A stretch of DNA of 52,849 bases, taken from Oscillospiraceae bacterium. Lineage in GTDB: Bacteria; Bacillota; Clostridia; Oscillospirales; Oscillospiraceae. Below are positions 1-8,508 of this stretch, piece after piece. A program made the position numbers and the translations under genes. The notes beneath the pieces are model-generated. The model made no database searches. It saw only the letters and a program-made list of their open reading frames with translations, and had not been told where the DNA came from. The DNA lies in contig JAETOQ010000008.1 of the NCBI GenBank assembly GCA_021771635.1, positions 1-52,849 on the forward strand. Reading direction: 5' to 3'. Numbering within the stretch: position 1 is the first letter of the stretch; each line of letters opens with the position of its first letter.

Positions 1-117
1 TGTGCGCGGGGAACCCAGGAAGGGTGCCCTGCGCTATTCAAATCAACAGATTTCAGAACTTTTTAAAAGTTCTGAAATCTTAAGCAGCTTGTCGAAAAGA
101 CTTTTTCGACAAGCTGG
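1..117. mobile_element. Right part of a hairpin-array element (family B, truncated by the window edge)
   Basis: Non-coding. Three hairpins follow each other: a small one around ACCCAGGAAGGGT (13-25), a long one with a stem of about 16 bp (49-82), and a terminal hairpin at 85-116 whose arms are CAGCTTGTCGAAAA and TTTTCGACAAGCTG. The same order of modules, with different but still pairing arms, occurs at 27705-27919, which also carries the ACCCAGGAAGGGT motif. The terminal hairpin abuts the terminator palindrome at 118-151, just as the other two family B copies abut a palindrome. The left end lies outside the window. Confidence 0.55.
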
Positions 118-152
118 AGAAAGCCCCCGGATGATTCCGGGGGCTTTCTCTT
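118..152 (-). terminator. Terminator-like palindrome after spoIIQ
   Basis: The arms GAGAAAGCCCCCGGA and TCCGGGGGCTTTCTC pair perfectly around a short loop, 6 bp past the spoIIQ stop. T-runs are weak on the minus side and better on the plus side, so it may act in both directions. It directly adjoins the right end of the hairpin element at 1-117. Confidence 0.6.
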
Positions 153-157
153 TGACT

Positions 158-853
158 TTATTTGCGCAGAAATTCGTCAGGGTCCACCGTGTCGCCATCC
201 CTGGTGACGGAGAAATGCAGGTGCGCACCCTGGGCGGCCTCCGCCGCGGCCGTGTCGCCCACGGCACCCACCGTCTGTCCGGCGGACACGGCGTCCCCCG
301 CTTCCACGGGAGGACTGGCCTGCAGATTGGCATAGGTGGTCTGGTATCCGTCGGCGTGGCTGATGGTGACTGTGGTGCCCATCAGCGGGTCGTCCGCCAC
401 GCTGACCACGGTGCCGGCGCAGGCCGCCAGAACAGGCGTGCCGGGATCGGCGGAGATGTCCACGCCGTCATGAGTCCGCCAGTCCGCCAGAGTCTCGTTG
501 TACATCAGCTCGTCCACGGAGAACGCCGCCAGCACCTCGCCGTCCAGCGGCTGCACCACCTGCCGGGGCGCCTCCGCCATCACAGGGGTGTCGTCGATTT
601 CCAGTTCAGGCATGGGGGGCGCGATGACCTCCACCGGGTCCGGCGAGACGGTCTCCACCACGGCGGGTTCCTCCGGCTCGTCCAGCTCCGGCGCGGGTGC
701 GGCGGCCTCCGCCTGGGGCGCCGGTTCTTCCGCCGGTTCCTCCTTGTGGTCGAACAGCAGAAAGTAGCCGCTGACGCCTACCACCAGCAGACATACCGCC
801 ATGGTGACGTAAAAGCCGGCGCCGCCGAGAATGGATCTCCACTTGTTGTCCAT
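158..853 (-). CDS. spoIIQ: SpoIIQ-like M23/LytM peptidase-domain protein
   Basis: 231 aa. Residues about 10-32 form one membrane anchor, followed by a Pro/Glu/Ala-rich linker (about 35-100) and a LytM/M23 domain (about 120-225). The zinc motifs look complete: HDGVDI supplies His and Asp, and HLHF near the end supplies the HxH pair. In Bacillus SpoIIQ the site is degenerate, whereas clostridial SpoIIQ proteins keep it, so an active endopeptidase is possible. The known role is in the forespore membrane, pairing with SpoIIIAH across the septum during engulfment. The start at MDNKW is chosen because GGGAGGGACC lies just upstream. A forespore-type promoter at 888-917 supports the SpoIIQ call over a generic LytM protein. 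It stands alone downstream of gpmI, separated from it by a strong terminator. Confidence 0.82.
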   Translation of the reverse strand: MDNKWRSILGGAGFYVTMAVCLLVVGVSGYFLLFDHKEEPAEEPAPQAEAAAPAPELDEPEEPAVVETVSPDPVEVIAPPMPELEIDDTPVMAEAPRQVVQPLDGEVLAAFSVDELMYNETLADWRTHDGVDISADPGTPVLAACAGTVVSVADDPLMGTTVTISHADGYQTTYANLQASPPVEAGDAVSAGQTVGAVGDTAAAEAAQGAHLHFSVTRDGDTVDPDEFLRK

Positions 854-887
854 GTATGGTCCCTCCCTCAAAATTTGAGTCTGAGGG

Positions 888-917
888 AAGTATGGACAGG
901 ATTTCCAGAGTTTATAC
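888..917 (-). promoter_or_regulatory. Candidate sigma-F/sigma-G promoter of spoIIQ
   Basis: Read on the minus strand: GTATA, 18 nt, CATACTT. This resembles the forespore consensus (-35 GNATA, -10 CATANTA-like). The predicted start point leaves a short leader to the spoIIQ ATG at 853. SpoIIQ is sigma-F dependent in the species studied. The -35 element directly abuts the gpmI terminator. Confidence 0.6.
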
Positions 918-946
918 AAAAAAGAGGACGGCCATTGGCCGTCCTC
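918..946 (-). terminator. Intrinsic terminator of gpmI
   Basis: On the minus strand GAGGACGGCC and GGCCGTCCTC pair around a 3-nt loop and are followed by six T, 11 nt past the gpmI stop. This is a textbook terminator that insulates spoIIQ from the glycolytic transcript. Confidence 0.9.
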
Positions 947-956
947 AAAACCGTTT

Positions 957-2474
957 TTATTTCACGATCAGCGTCCTGCCGTCCATCTCCTCGGGACAGG
1001 CCAGGCCCATCACGTCCAGCATGGTGGGAGCGATGTCCGCCAGACGGCCGCCGCTCCGCAGCTCCGTCCCGGCACCGCAGAGGATGAAGGGCACCAGATT
1101 GGTGGTGTGGGCGGTCATGGGGCTGCCGTCGGCCTCCTGCATCTGCTCGGCGTTGCCGTGGTCTGCGGTGATCATGGCGATGCCGCCCATCTTCAGGGTG
1201 GCATCCACGACACTTCCAACGCACTCGTCCACGGTCTCCACGGCCTTCACGGCGGCATCGAACACGCCGGTGTGGCCCACCATGTCGCAGTTGGCGAAGT
1301 TCAGAATGATCACGTCATAGGCGCCGGATTCAATGCGCTCCACGCACTTTTCACAGACCTCATAGGCGCTCATCTCCGGCTGGAGGTCATAGGTCGCCAC
1401 CTTGGGGGAGGCCACCAGCACCCGGTCCTCGCCGGGGAACACGGTCTCAGAGCCGCCGTTGAAGAAGAAAGTCACATGGGCATACTTCTCCGTCTCGGCG
1501 ATGCGCAGCTGAGTCATGCCCATCTGGCTGAGGTACTCGCCCAGGCCGTTGCGGACGCTGTTTCGGGGATACGCCACCTCCACATTGGGCATGGTGGCGT
1601 CATATTCCGTGTTGCACACGAAGGTGACGGGGAAGAACTGGCGGGTAAAACCGTCAAACTCCGGGTCCACCAGTGCCCGGGTGATCTCCCGGGCGCGGTC
1701 GGGACGGAAGTTGAAGAAGATCACGCTGTCGTTGTCGGAGATGGTGCCGTCCTGGTCACAGACCACGGGCTCCACGAACTCGTCGGTGACGCCGGCGGCA
1801 TAGGAGTCCTTCACAGCGGCCACGGGCACGGGATTGAACGCGGCGCCCTCGCCGTAGACCATGGCGTCATAGGCCTGCTCCACCCGGTCCCAGCGCTTGT
1901 CGCGGTCCATGGCGTAGTACCGGCCCATGACTGTGGCGATCTTGCCCACGCCGATCTCCCGGCACTTTTCCACCGTCTGGGCCACAAAACCGGCGCCGGA
2001 GGTGGGAGACACGTCCCGGCCGTCCAGAAAGGCGTGGATATAGACCTTTTCCAGGCCCTTGTCCTTCGCCATCCTCAGCAGGGCGAACAGGTGGTCGATG
2101 TGGGAGTGAACGCCGCCGTCGGACAGCAGGCCCATCAGGTGGAGAGACGTGCCTTTCTCCTTGCAGGCATCCATGGCGTGATCGTAGGCGGGATTTTGGA
2201 AAAAGTCGCCGTCAGCAATGGATTTGGTGATGCGGGGCAGGTCCTGGAACACCACCCGGCCTGCGCCGATGTTGGTGTGGCCCACCTCACTGTTGCCCAT
2301 CTGCCCGGCGGGGAGGCCCACATCCAGGCCGGAGGCGGAGAGCTCCGTGTGGGCGAATTCCTGGAGGAATTGATCCAGACGGGGCGTTTTCGCGGTGTGG
2401 ACGGCATTGCCGGCAGTACTGCCGCTCATACCAAAGCCGTCCATGATGATCAGAGTAGTCGGTGTTTTGTTCAT
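957..2474 (-). CDS. gpmI: 2,3-bisphosphoglycerate-independent phosphoglycerate mutase
   Basis: 505 aa, normal length for GpmI. It interconverts 3- and 2-phosphoglycerate in glycolysis with two Mn ions and a phosphoserine intermediate. The N-terminus IIMDGFG gives the first metal ligand, and GQMGNSEVGHTNIGAG carries the catalytic Ser. The C-terminal ADHGNAEQM and HTTNLVPF metal-site motifs are present. It lies downstream of tpiA and pgk on the same strand, the usual clostridial order. A 278-bp hairpin-bearing gap separates it from tpiA, so it may be co-transcribed from the tpiA promoter with processing between. It ends at a strong terminator (918-946). Confidence 0.97.
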   Translation of the reverse strand: MNKTPTTLIIMDGFGMSGSTAGNAVHTAKTPRLDQFLQEFAHTELSASGLDVGLPAGQMGNSEVGHTNIGAGRVVFQDLPRITKSIADGDFFQNPAYDHAMDACKEKGTSLHLMGLLSDGGVHSHIDHLFALLRMAKDKGLEKVYIHAFLDGRDVSPTSGAGFVAQTVEKCREIGVGKIATVMGRYYAMDRDKRWDRVEQAYDAMVYGEGAAFNPVPVAAVKDSYAAGVTDEFVEPVVCDQDGTISDNDSVIFFNFRPDRAREITRALVDPEFDGFTRQFFPVTFVCNTEYDATMPNVEVAYPRNSVRNGLGEYLSQMGMTQLRIAETEKYAHVTFFFNGGSETVFPGEDRVLVASPKVATYDLQPEMSAYEVCEKCVERIESGAYDVIILNFANCDMVGHTGVFDAAVKAVETVDECVGSVVDATLKMGGIAMITADHGNAEQMQEADGSPMTAHTTNLVPFILCGAGTELRSGGRLADIAPTMLDVMGLACPEEMDGRTLIVK

Positions 2475-2752
2475 AAAAACCTCGTTTCGCTCAAGCCCGC
2501 CCTCGCCGCGCAGCGGAGGGGGCCGGGGGGAACAAAGGGTTCCCCCGGTTCACTCACCAACGGCGAATGAAAAGATTCCATGATTTTCGGCAGGACATGG
2601 GCCTGCCGAAAATACCCCCGCCCGGGGCGGCGTTTACCAGCCCGCAGACCGGCGGTGGGGGAAATCGAAGGGAAAGCGGCGCGATTGGCGGCCCAGACAG
2701 GGCCGGGAATCACAGTGCCGCAGCGGTGTCAGCCTGCTCCCCTCCTACGGCA
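2475..2752. other. gpmI-tpiA spacer with hairpins, no gene seen
   Basis: No coding region stands out. Two clear inverted repeats occur: CCGGGGGGAAC/GTTCCCCCGG near 2530-2555, and a long one with arms ATTTTCGGCAGG/CCTGCCGAAAAT near 2582-2610. They could be mRNA processing or stabilising structures in a tpiA-gpmI transcript, or remnants of small hairpin elements like those elsewhere in the window. Confidence 0.5.
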
Positions 2753-3526
2753 TTACTCCTGGTTCGCGGCGTTGATAATGTCCACGAACTGCTCGGGCTT
2801 CAGAGCGGCGCCGCCGATGAGGCCGCCGTCGATATCGGGCTGGGCCAGCAGCTCCGCGGCGTTCTTGGGATTCATGGAACCGCCGTACTGGATGGTGACG
2901 GAGCGGGCAACCCGGGCGCCGTACAGGGCGCGGATGGTGGCGCGGATGTTGGAGCAGACCTCACCTGCCTGCTCGCTCGTCGCGGTCTTGCCGGTGCCGA
3001 TGGCCCAGATGGGCTCATAGGCGATGATGCAGCGGCGCAGCTTGTCGGCGGGCACGCCGCAGAGGGCGCTCTTGACCTGCAGGGCGATCCACTCGTTGGT
3101 GATGCCGGTCTCGCGCTGCTCCAGGCTCTCACCCACGCAGATGATGGGGTTCATGCCGGCGTTCAGGACGGCGTGGACTTTTTTGTTCACGGTGGTGTCG
3201 GTCTCGCAGAAGTACTGACGGCGCTCACTGTGGCCGACGATGACGTACTTCACGCCCAGATCCTTCAGCATATCGGCGGAGACCTCGCCGGTGTAGGCGC
3301 CCTTCTCCTCGAAGTACACGTTCTCGGCGCCCACAGAGATGCGCAGGTCCTTGAAGGCCTTGGCGGCGGTGGAGATGTTGCAGGCGGGGACGCAGATCAA
3401 AGTCTCGCACCACTTGGCACGGGGCATGATCTTCTTAATGTCCTCGGCAAACTTCTTGGTCTCGGTGGCGGTCATGTTCATTTTCCAGTTTCCGGCGATG
3501 ACGGTCTTGCGATATCTGCGATTCAT
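2753..3526 (-). CDS. tpiA: Triosephosphate isomerase
   Basis: 257 aa, normal length. It interconverts dihydroxyacetone phosphate and glyceraldehyde 3-phosphate. The landmarks are all present: GNWKMN near the N-terminus (catalytic Lys), VGHSERR (catalytic His), IAYEPIWAIGTG (catalytic Glu and the start of loop 6) and YGGSMN (phosphate binding). The start follows an AAAGGAG-type ribosome site. It is the first gene after the strong promoter at 3683-3711 and probably leads a tpiA-gpmI transcript. Confidence 0.97.
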   Translation of the reverse strand: MNRRYRKTVIAGNWKMNMTATETKKFAEDIKKIMPRAKWCETLICVPACNISTAAKAFKDLRISVGAENVYFEEKGAYTGEVSADMLKDLGVKYVIVGHSERRQYFCETDTTVNKKVHAVLNAGMNPIICVGESLEQRETGITNEWIALQVKSALCGVPADKLRRCIIAYEPIWAIGTGKTATSEQAGEVCSNIRATIRALYGARVARSVTIQYGGSMNPKNAAELLAQPDIDGGLIGGAALKPEQFVDIINAANQE

Positions 3527-3682
3527 GTTCTTCTAATCTCCTTTATGTCTATATCCGGGCACGTGCTTCCAACACGGCCGGTCGCGTCTTTCATCGGCTG
3601 ACACGGCGGAAGGTGTCCATCTGTAAAGATACATGCCCGCCGCATTGCGGACATGCGCTTCCACTGTGTATAAACCTACTAC

Positions 3683-3711
3683 TTTATAACGAAAACAGGT
3701 AGATTTGTCAA
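3683..3711 (-). promoter_or_regulatory. Sigma-A promoter of tpiA
   Basis: Minus strand: TTGACA, 17 nt, TATAAA, about 155 nt before the tpiA ATG. Near-consensus, which suits a highly expressed glycolytic gene. The leader between promoter and gene is unusually long but shows no riboswitch I recognise. Confidence 0.8.
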
Positions 3712-4028
3712 GTATTTTGCGCCAAAAAGCGAGGAATAAAGATGTGGGGCGCATCCGGGCCGGACAGACGGCAGGCGGCGGGAATCGTTTTGCCGCGACG
3801 GTGGGCAGGCGGCGGCCGCTGCCGCTCAAGCGTCCAGCAGGCAAGCGGCGCCGAAGAGTTCCTTGCCCGCGCCGCCGCAATCCCCCAGGGGAGCTTCTCT
3901 TGCCCCTTTGAGGCAATTCACCTTCAGCCCGCTCCGCTCCGCTTCCGCCTGTCGGCGAAAACTGCGCACGCTCTTCCTCCCTTTCGACCAGCAACGCTGC
4001 GCTGGTTTGCCGGCTGAGGCTGGGAGAC
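3712..4028. other. tpiA-pgk spacer, no gene seen
   Basis: GC-rich, with no ORF supported by a ribosome site or family resemblance and no clear terminator at the pgk end. The tpiA promoter lies at its tpiA side. Confidence 0.5.
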
Positions 4029-5222
4029 TTACTTATCCAGCAGGCAGGCGACACCAGGAAGTTCTTTGCCCTCCAGGAATTCCAGGGAAGCGCCGCCTCC
4101 GGTGGAGATGTGGGTCATCTTGTCGGCATAGCCCAGCTGCTCCACAGCTGCGGCACTGTCGCCGCCGCCGATGATGGTGATGGCAGAGGTGCGGCTCAGG
4201 GCCTCTGCCACGGCCTCGGTGCCCTTGGCGAAGGCGGGGAACTCGAACACGCCCATGGGGCCGTTCCAGATCACGGTGCCGGCATCAGCCACGGCGTCAC
4301 AATACAGCTTCACGGTTTCGGGGCCGATGTCCAGGCCCTGCCAGCCGTCGGGGATCTCACCGGCCTTGACCACCTGGCTCTTGGCGTCAGGGGCAAAGGC
4401 GTCGGCGCAGACAGTGTCCACGGGCAGCAGCAGCTTCACGCCCTTGGCCTTGGCCTTTTCGATCATTTCCCGGGAATAATCCATCCAGTCGGCCTCCAGC
4501 AGGCTGCCGCCCACCTTGCCGCCCTGGGCGGCCGCGAAGGTGTAGGCCATGCCGCCGCCGATGATGATGGTGTCGGCGATCTCCAGCAGGTTGTTGATGA
4601 CGCCGATCTTGGAAGAGACCTTGGAGCCGCCCAGGATCGCCACCAGGGGACGCTTGGGATCGGCGATGGCGCCGCCCAGGAACTCCAGCTCCTTTTGGAT
4701 CAGGAAGCCGGATACGGCGGGCAGATAGGCGGCCACGCCGGCGGTGGAGGCGTGGGCACGGTGGACGGCGCCGAAGGCGTCGGACACGTACAGCTCCGCC
4801 ATGGAGGCCATGGCCTTTGCCAGCTCGGGGTCGTTCTTGGTCTCGCCCTTTTCAAAGCGGGTGTTCTCCAGCAGCAGGATCTGACCGGGCTTCAAAGCCG
4901 CGGCCTTGGCCTGGGCGTCCTCTCCCACCACGTCGGCGGCAAAGAGGACTTCCCTGCCCAGCAGCTCACCCAGGCGCTTGGCCACGGGAGCCAGACTCAG
5001 CTTGGGATCGGGGCCGTTCTTGGGCTTGCCCAGATGGGAGCAGGCGATGACGGCGGCATTGTTGTCCAGCAGATACCGGATGGTGGGCAGCGCTGCCACG
5101 ATGCGCTTGTCGCTGGTGATCTCGCCGGTCTCCTTGTCCTGAGGGACGTTGAAGTCACAGCGGAGCAGGACCTTTTTGCCGGAGACATCCACGTCCCGGA
5201 CGGTTTTTTTGTTGTAGTTCAT
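4029..5222 (-). CDS. pgk: Phosphoglycerate kinase
   Basis: 397 aa, normal length. It transfers phosphate between 1,3-bisphosphoglycerate and ADP, the first ATP-yielding step of lower glycolysis. Visible landmarks are RCDFNVP (N-domain substrate site), [34 protein letters not shown] and the nucleotide-loop GGGDSAAAV. The frame stays open for about 109 codons upstream, but [10 protein letters not shown] is the start because GGAGGAACCAC precedes its ATG and family similarity begins there. It lies between trmL and tpiA on the same strand. Confidence 0.97.
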   Translation of the reverse strand: MNYNKKTVRDVDVSGKKVLLRCDFNVPQDKETGEITSDKRIVAALPTIRYLLDNNAAVIACSHLGKPKNGPDPKLSLAPVAKRLGELLGREVLFAADVVGEDAQAKAAALKPGQILLLENTRFEKGETKNDPELAKAMASMAELYVSDAFGAVHRAHASTAGVAAYLPAVSGFLIQKELEFLGGAIADPKRPLVAILGGSKVSSKIGVINNLLEIADTIIIGGGMAYTFAAAQGGKVGGSLLEADWMDYSREMIEKAKAKGVKLLLPVDTVCADAFAPDAKSQVVKAGEIPDGWQGLDIGPETVKLYCDAVADAGTVIWNGPMGVFEFPAFAKGTEAVAEALSRTSAITIIGGGDSAAAVEQLGYADKMTHISTGGGASLEFLEGKELPGVACLLDK

Positions 5223-5287
5223 GTGGTTCCTCCATAGAAGATGAGTTTGCGGCGCGGACGCCGGATTGAACAATAGTATATACCAAA

Positions 5288-5779
5288 TCAGGCATTTGCC
5301 ATCTCGCCGGTGCCCTGCAAGCCGGGAAACCCATTTTGGCGCAGGGCCTCGTAGACGCAGACAGCCACGGTGTTGCTGAGATTCAGGCTCCTTGCCTCCG
5401 ACACCATGGGCAGACGGACGCAGCGGTCCCGGAACTTTTCCCGGAAATCCATGGGCAGGCCGGCGGTCTCCTTGCCAAAGAACAGCCAGCTGTCCGGGGT
5501 AAAGCGGGCCTCCTGATAGGAGCGGGGGGCCTTGGTGGTGGTGAGCCACGCCTCCGCCGCGGCCTCGGGATGGCGGCGGAACAGGTCCTCCAGATTTTCG
5601 TAGTCAGAGACCTCCACCAGATGCCAGTAATCCAGCCCGGCCCGCTTCACCGCCCGGTCCGAGATGTCGAACCCCAGGGGACGGACCAGATGGAGGCGGC
5701 TGCCGGTAGCGGCGCAGGTGCGGGCGATATTGCCGCAGTTCTGGGGGATCTCCGGCTCTACCAGTACAACATTGAGCAT
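5288..5779 (-). CDS. trmL: tRNA (cytidine/uridine-2'-O-)-methyltransferase, TrmL family (SPOUT)
   Basis: 163 aa, the length of TrmL. It methylates the ribose 2'-OH of the wobble base (position 34) in tRNA-Leu using S-adenosylmethionine. [18 protein letters not shown] is the family N-terminus, and FGKETAGLP and [11 protein letters not shown] form the trefoil-knot cofactor site. I place the start at MLNVV by homology; GAGG lies about 12 nt upstream. An in-frame MKRFHAF seven codons earlier is an alternative. It ends 65 bp before pgk. Confidence 0.9.
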   Translation of the reverse strand: MLNVVLVEPEIPQNCGNIARTCAATGSRLHLVRPLGFDISDRAVKRAGLDYWHLVEVSDYENLEDLFRRHPEAAAEAWLTTTKAPRSYQEARFTPDSWLFFGKETAGLPMDFREKFRDRCVRLPMVSEARSLNLSNTVAVCVYEALRQNGFPGLQGTGEMANA

Positions 5780-6034
5780 AAAAGCGTGAAACCTCTTCAT
5801 TTTGGATAAGCGTACACCATTGTAATCCTTTACCTTGGCAAATTCAACCATATTGTGTAAGGAAACTCGGATTTTTATTGAAAATTACGAGGAATACAGA
5901 GGAAATTCTGCAAAATGCCGAAAAAGTGCAGAAATTTTGCGCCGCAAAAGGGCTTTTCCGTTGGCTCCGACAAAAAACTGCGGGAAAAAGGAAAAAAATT
6001 GGAGGAATTTTTTTGAACAAATTCATTGGAAACA

Positions 6035-6063
6035 CTGGATTTCCCATAAAAGTTTGATATAAT
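6035..6063 (+). promoter_or_regulatory. Promoter of the glmU-like/prs operon
   Basis: A perfect TATAAT at 6058-6063 with an upstream TG dinucleotide (extended -10). The best -35 at 17-nt spacing, CTGGAT, is weak. The surrounding 5860-6060 region is A/T-rich and shows no gene. Confidence 0.55.
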
Positions 6064-6114
6064 AAGTCTGCAAATATCCGTAACTGCATCTTGATTATGA
6101 AGGAGGAGAGTTTC

Positions 6115-7242
6115 ATGGTTCGCCCGCAGAGCGCTGTTTTCTTTTTGGAAGAGGACTCCTCCGTTCCGGCGCATTCCAAACCGCTGATGCTGGAAGCCGT
6201 GCTATTTTGCCCGATCCTGAACTGGGTGAGCAATCAGCTGTTGGCCGATGGTGTGCAGCGGTTTTTTGTCGTCTGCGGCCCCCGCTTCGCAGATGAGGCC
6301 CGGAGGTGTTTCCCGGCGGAGGCGGATGTGACCGTGTCCGAACAGCAGAGCGACCTGATGGCCTTTTTGAACAGCCCGGACCCCGTGCTGGTGCTGCCCC
6401 GGGCGGCGCTGCCTGTGGCGGAGGCCGGCCCCGGCTTTGCCTATGCCGCCCCCGGCTATGACCTGCAGGAGAGCTGGAAGGAGAGAATGACCAACGCCGT
6501 CACCGCGGCGGAGCTGGTCTCTGGCTGGCTGCCTATCTTCGGACTGGATACCATCGCGGAGTTGGAGCCCATGCTCCGGGACCGCATCGTAAAAAAGCAT
6601 ATGCGCGGCGGCGTCCGCGTCCTGGACCCCGCCGCCGTCTATATCGATCCCCGGGTGGAGATCGGCCGTGGGACTACCATCCTGCCCGGCACCATCCTCC
6701 AAGGAGAGACCACCATCGGCGAGTACTGCACCATCGGCCCCCAGGCCGTGGTGAACGGCTGCGCGGTGGGCGACGGCGTGGTGATCAACGCCTCCCAGGT
6801 CAACGACAGCACCTTGGGCGACGGCTGTGACGTGGGTCCCTATGCCCATATCCGGCCAAACTGCACCGTGGGCGCTAAGTGCCACATCGGCGCGTTCGTC
6901 CAGCTGAAAAACTGCGTGCTGGGGGAGGGAACGAAGATGTCCCACCTGACCTATGTGGGAGATGCCGACGTGGGCGCCGGCGTCAACTTCGGCTGCGGCA
7001 CCATCACCACCAACTACGACGGCTTCAAAAAATACCGCTGCACCATCGGCGACAGGGCTTTCATCGGCTGCAACACCAACCTGATCGCACCGGTCACCGT
7101 TGGAGAGGGCTCCTATATCGCGGCGGGCAGCACCATCACCGAGGAGGTCCCCTCCGACGCGCTGGCGGTGGCCCGTTCCCGGCAGAAGAATCTGGAGGGC
7201 TGGGCGGCCCGCCGGAGGAAGCTGCATGACCAAGGAAAGTAA
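6115..7242 (+). CDS. GlmU-like N-acetyltransferase with a degenerate pyrophosphorylase half
   Basis: 375 aa, against about 455 for bifunctional GlmU. Residues about 168-350 are a left-handed beta-helix of hexapeptide repeats. The acetyltransferase residues of GlmU all appear: Arg in HIRPN (247), Lys265, His277 and Tyr280 in SHLTYVGDA, and the TTNYDG Asn (300). The first 165 residues resemble a shrunken nucleotidyltransferase: no GxGTRM nucleotide loop is seen, and only a KP dipeptide near residue 22 recalls the family. It should acetylate glucosamine-1-phosphate, but UDP-GlcNAc formation is doubtful. Start at MVRPQ because AAGGAGGAG precedes it. It is followed by prs, pth and mfd, the position glmU holds in Bacillus. 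The gene symbol is withheld because one activity seems lost. Confidence 0.85.
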   Translation: MVRPQSAVFFLEEDSSVPAHSKPLMLEAVLFCPILNWVSNQLLADGVQRFFVVCGPRFADEARRCFPAEADVTVSEQQSDLMAFLNSPDPVLVLPRAALPVAEAGPGFAYAAPGYDLQESWKERMTNAVTAAELVSGWLPIFGLDTIAELEPMLRDRIVKKHMRGGVRVLDPAAVYIDPRVEIGRGTTILPGTILQGETTIGEYCTIGPQAVVNGCAVGDGVVINASQVNDSTLGDGCDVGPYAHIRPNCTVGAKCHIGAFVQLKNCVLGEGTKMSHLTYVGDADVGAGVNFGCGTITTNYDGFKKYRCTIGDRAFIGCNTNLIAPVTVGEGSYIAAGSTITEEVPSDALAVARSRQKNLEGWAARRRKLHDQGK

Positions 7243-7302
7243 ACAAATTTATTCAGATCGTTTTTAAAATTTATATAGAACATAGAAAGAGGGCGTTTGG
7301 AT

Positions 7303-8262
7303 ATGATTTCTCATGGCAAGGATATCAAGGTGTTTTCCGGCAATGCCAATCCCAAGCTGGCCGAGGAGATCTGCAAGCTGATGGGCACCAAGCTGGGCGA
7401 ATCTGAGGTGGGCACTTTCTCTGATGGAGAGATCTTCGCTTCCCTGTATGAAACGGTCCGCGGCAGCGATGTGTTCGTGGTCCAGTCTACCTGCACCCCC
7501 GTTAACAACAACCTGATGGAACTGCTGATCATGATCGACGCGCTGAAGCGCGCCTCCGCCGGCCGGATCACCGCCGTTGTCCCCTATTTCGGCTATGCCC
7601 GGCAGGACCGCAAGGCCAAGGCCCGCGATCCCATCACCGCCAAGCTGGTGGCCAACATGATTACCGCCGCCGGTGCCGACCGGGTGCTGACCATGGACCT
7701 CCATGCCTCCCAGATCCAGGGCTTCTTTGACATCCCGGTGGACAATCTGGCCGGCAATCCCATTTTTGTGGACTACTACGCTAAGAAGTTCGGCAACCAG
7801 TGCGAGGAGATGGTGGTGGTCTCCCCCGACGTGGGCTCTGTGTCCCGCGCCCGCGCCTTTGCGCAGAAGCTGCATATGAACCTGGCCATCGTGGACAAGC
7901 GCCGCCAGAAGGCCAACCAGTGCGAGGTCATGAACGTCATCGGCGATGTGACCGGCAAGGACTGCATCCTGTTTGATGATCTGGTGGATACCGCCGGCTC
8001 CCTGTGCAACGCCGCCCAGGCGCTGATCGAGGTGGGCGGAGCCAAGAGCGTCCATGCCTGCGCCTCCCACGGTGTGCTGTCCGGTCCCGCCATCGACCGG
8101 CTGAACAACAGCCCCATCCAGGAGCTGGCTCTGCTGGACACCATCCCCCCCATCGACCCTGCCCGCAGCGGCAAGATCAAGTATCTGCCCGTGGCCCCCA
8201 TGTTCTGCGAGGCCATTGAGCGCATTTACCAGGAGATCTCCATCTCCAAGCTCTTCCGCTGA
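7303..8262 (+). CDS. prs: Ribose-phosphate pyrophosphokinase
   Basis: 319 aa. It makes PRPP from ribose 5-phosphate and ATP for nucleotide, His and Trp synthesis. Family motifs are FSGNANPKLA, FSDGEIF, QSTCTPVNNN, PYFGYARQDRK (ATP loop), DLHASQIQGFFD (metal His) and the PRPP loop VDDLVDTAGSLC. The ATG at 7303 is preferred because AGAGGG lies 9 nt upstream; a TTG at 7297 would sit too close. It follows the GlmU-like gene by 60 bp, the conserved Firmicutes arrangement. Confidence 0.97.
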   Translation: MISHGKDIKVFSGNANPKLAEEICKLMGTKLGESEVGTFSDGEIFASLYETVRGSDVFVVQSTCTPVNNNLMELLIMIDALKRASAGRITAVVPYFGYARQDRKAKARDPITAKLVANMITAAGADRVLTMDLHASQIQGFFDIPVDNLAGNPIFVDYYAKKFGNQCEEMVVVSPDVGSVSRARAFAQKLHMNLAIVDKRRQKANQCEVMNVIGDVTGKDCILFDDLVDTAGSLCNAAQALIEVGGAKSVHACASHGVLSGPAIDRLNNSPIQELALLDTIPPIDPARSGKIKYLPVAPMFCEAIERIYQEISISKLFR

Positions 8263-8296
8263 TACCGCACCCTCTTTTATATTATGATGTACAGAC

Positions 8297-8324
8297 AAGG
8301 CGGGAAAGGAAACTTTCCCGCCTT
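8297..8324 (+). terminator. Hairpin after prs
   Basis: AAGGCGGGAAAG and CTTTCCCGCCTT form a perfect 12-bp stem closed by a GAAA tetraloop. No clean U-run follows, so it may be a weak terminator or an mRNA 3'-end stabiliser within the operon. Confidence 0.55.
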
Positions 8325-8482
8325 TCCGGGCTGTGCTTTTCTTCGGAGGGAAAGAATGTATGCAAGAAAACCGTCAGGGTTGTCTTGCATGTTTCATCAT
8401 CCCGCCCGCAGGCGATGGATTCCGGCAAAGCCGGGATCCAAGGCGGCGGCTAAAAGCCGCCGCTTTCCCGCCTTTCCGGGCT
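8313..8482. repeat. 20-bp direct repeats bounding a 130-bp hairpin-rich insert
   Basis: The same 20 bases occur at 8313-8332 and 8463-8482 (start CTTTCCCGCC, end TTTCCGGGCT). Between them (8333-8462) are at least three hairpins: TGCAAGA/TCTTGCA around 8359-8388, an ATTCCGGC/GCCGGGAT-type stem near 8420-8436, and GCGGCGGCT/AGCCGCCGC at 8443-8463. The layout parallels the direct-repeat-flanked elements at 13911-14174 and 27666-27958, though the sequence differs. Confidence 0.6.
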
Positions 8483-8508
8483 ATTTTTATCATCAAAGGA
8501 GTTTCCCT

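Noticed and set aside
1107-2570. Plus-strand frame of nearly 490 codons opposite gpmI
   Set aside because: No ribosome site or family resemblance; gpmI on the other strand is certain.
3533-4054. Possible small gene in the tpiA-pgk spacer (minus strand)
   Set aside because: It would cover the near-consensus tpiA promoter, has an Arg/Pro-rich random composition and lacks a ribosome site.
8284-8508. N-terminal extension of pth through the repeat region
   Set aside because: The extension is translated hairpin and repeat sequence; the ATG at 8509 has AAAGGAG and the family N-terminus.
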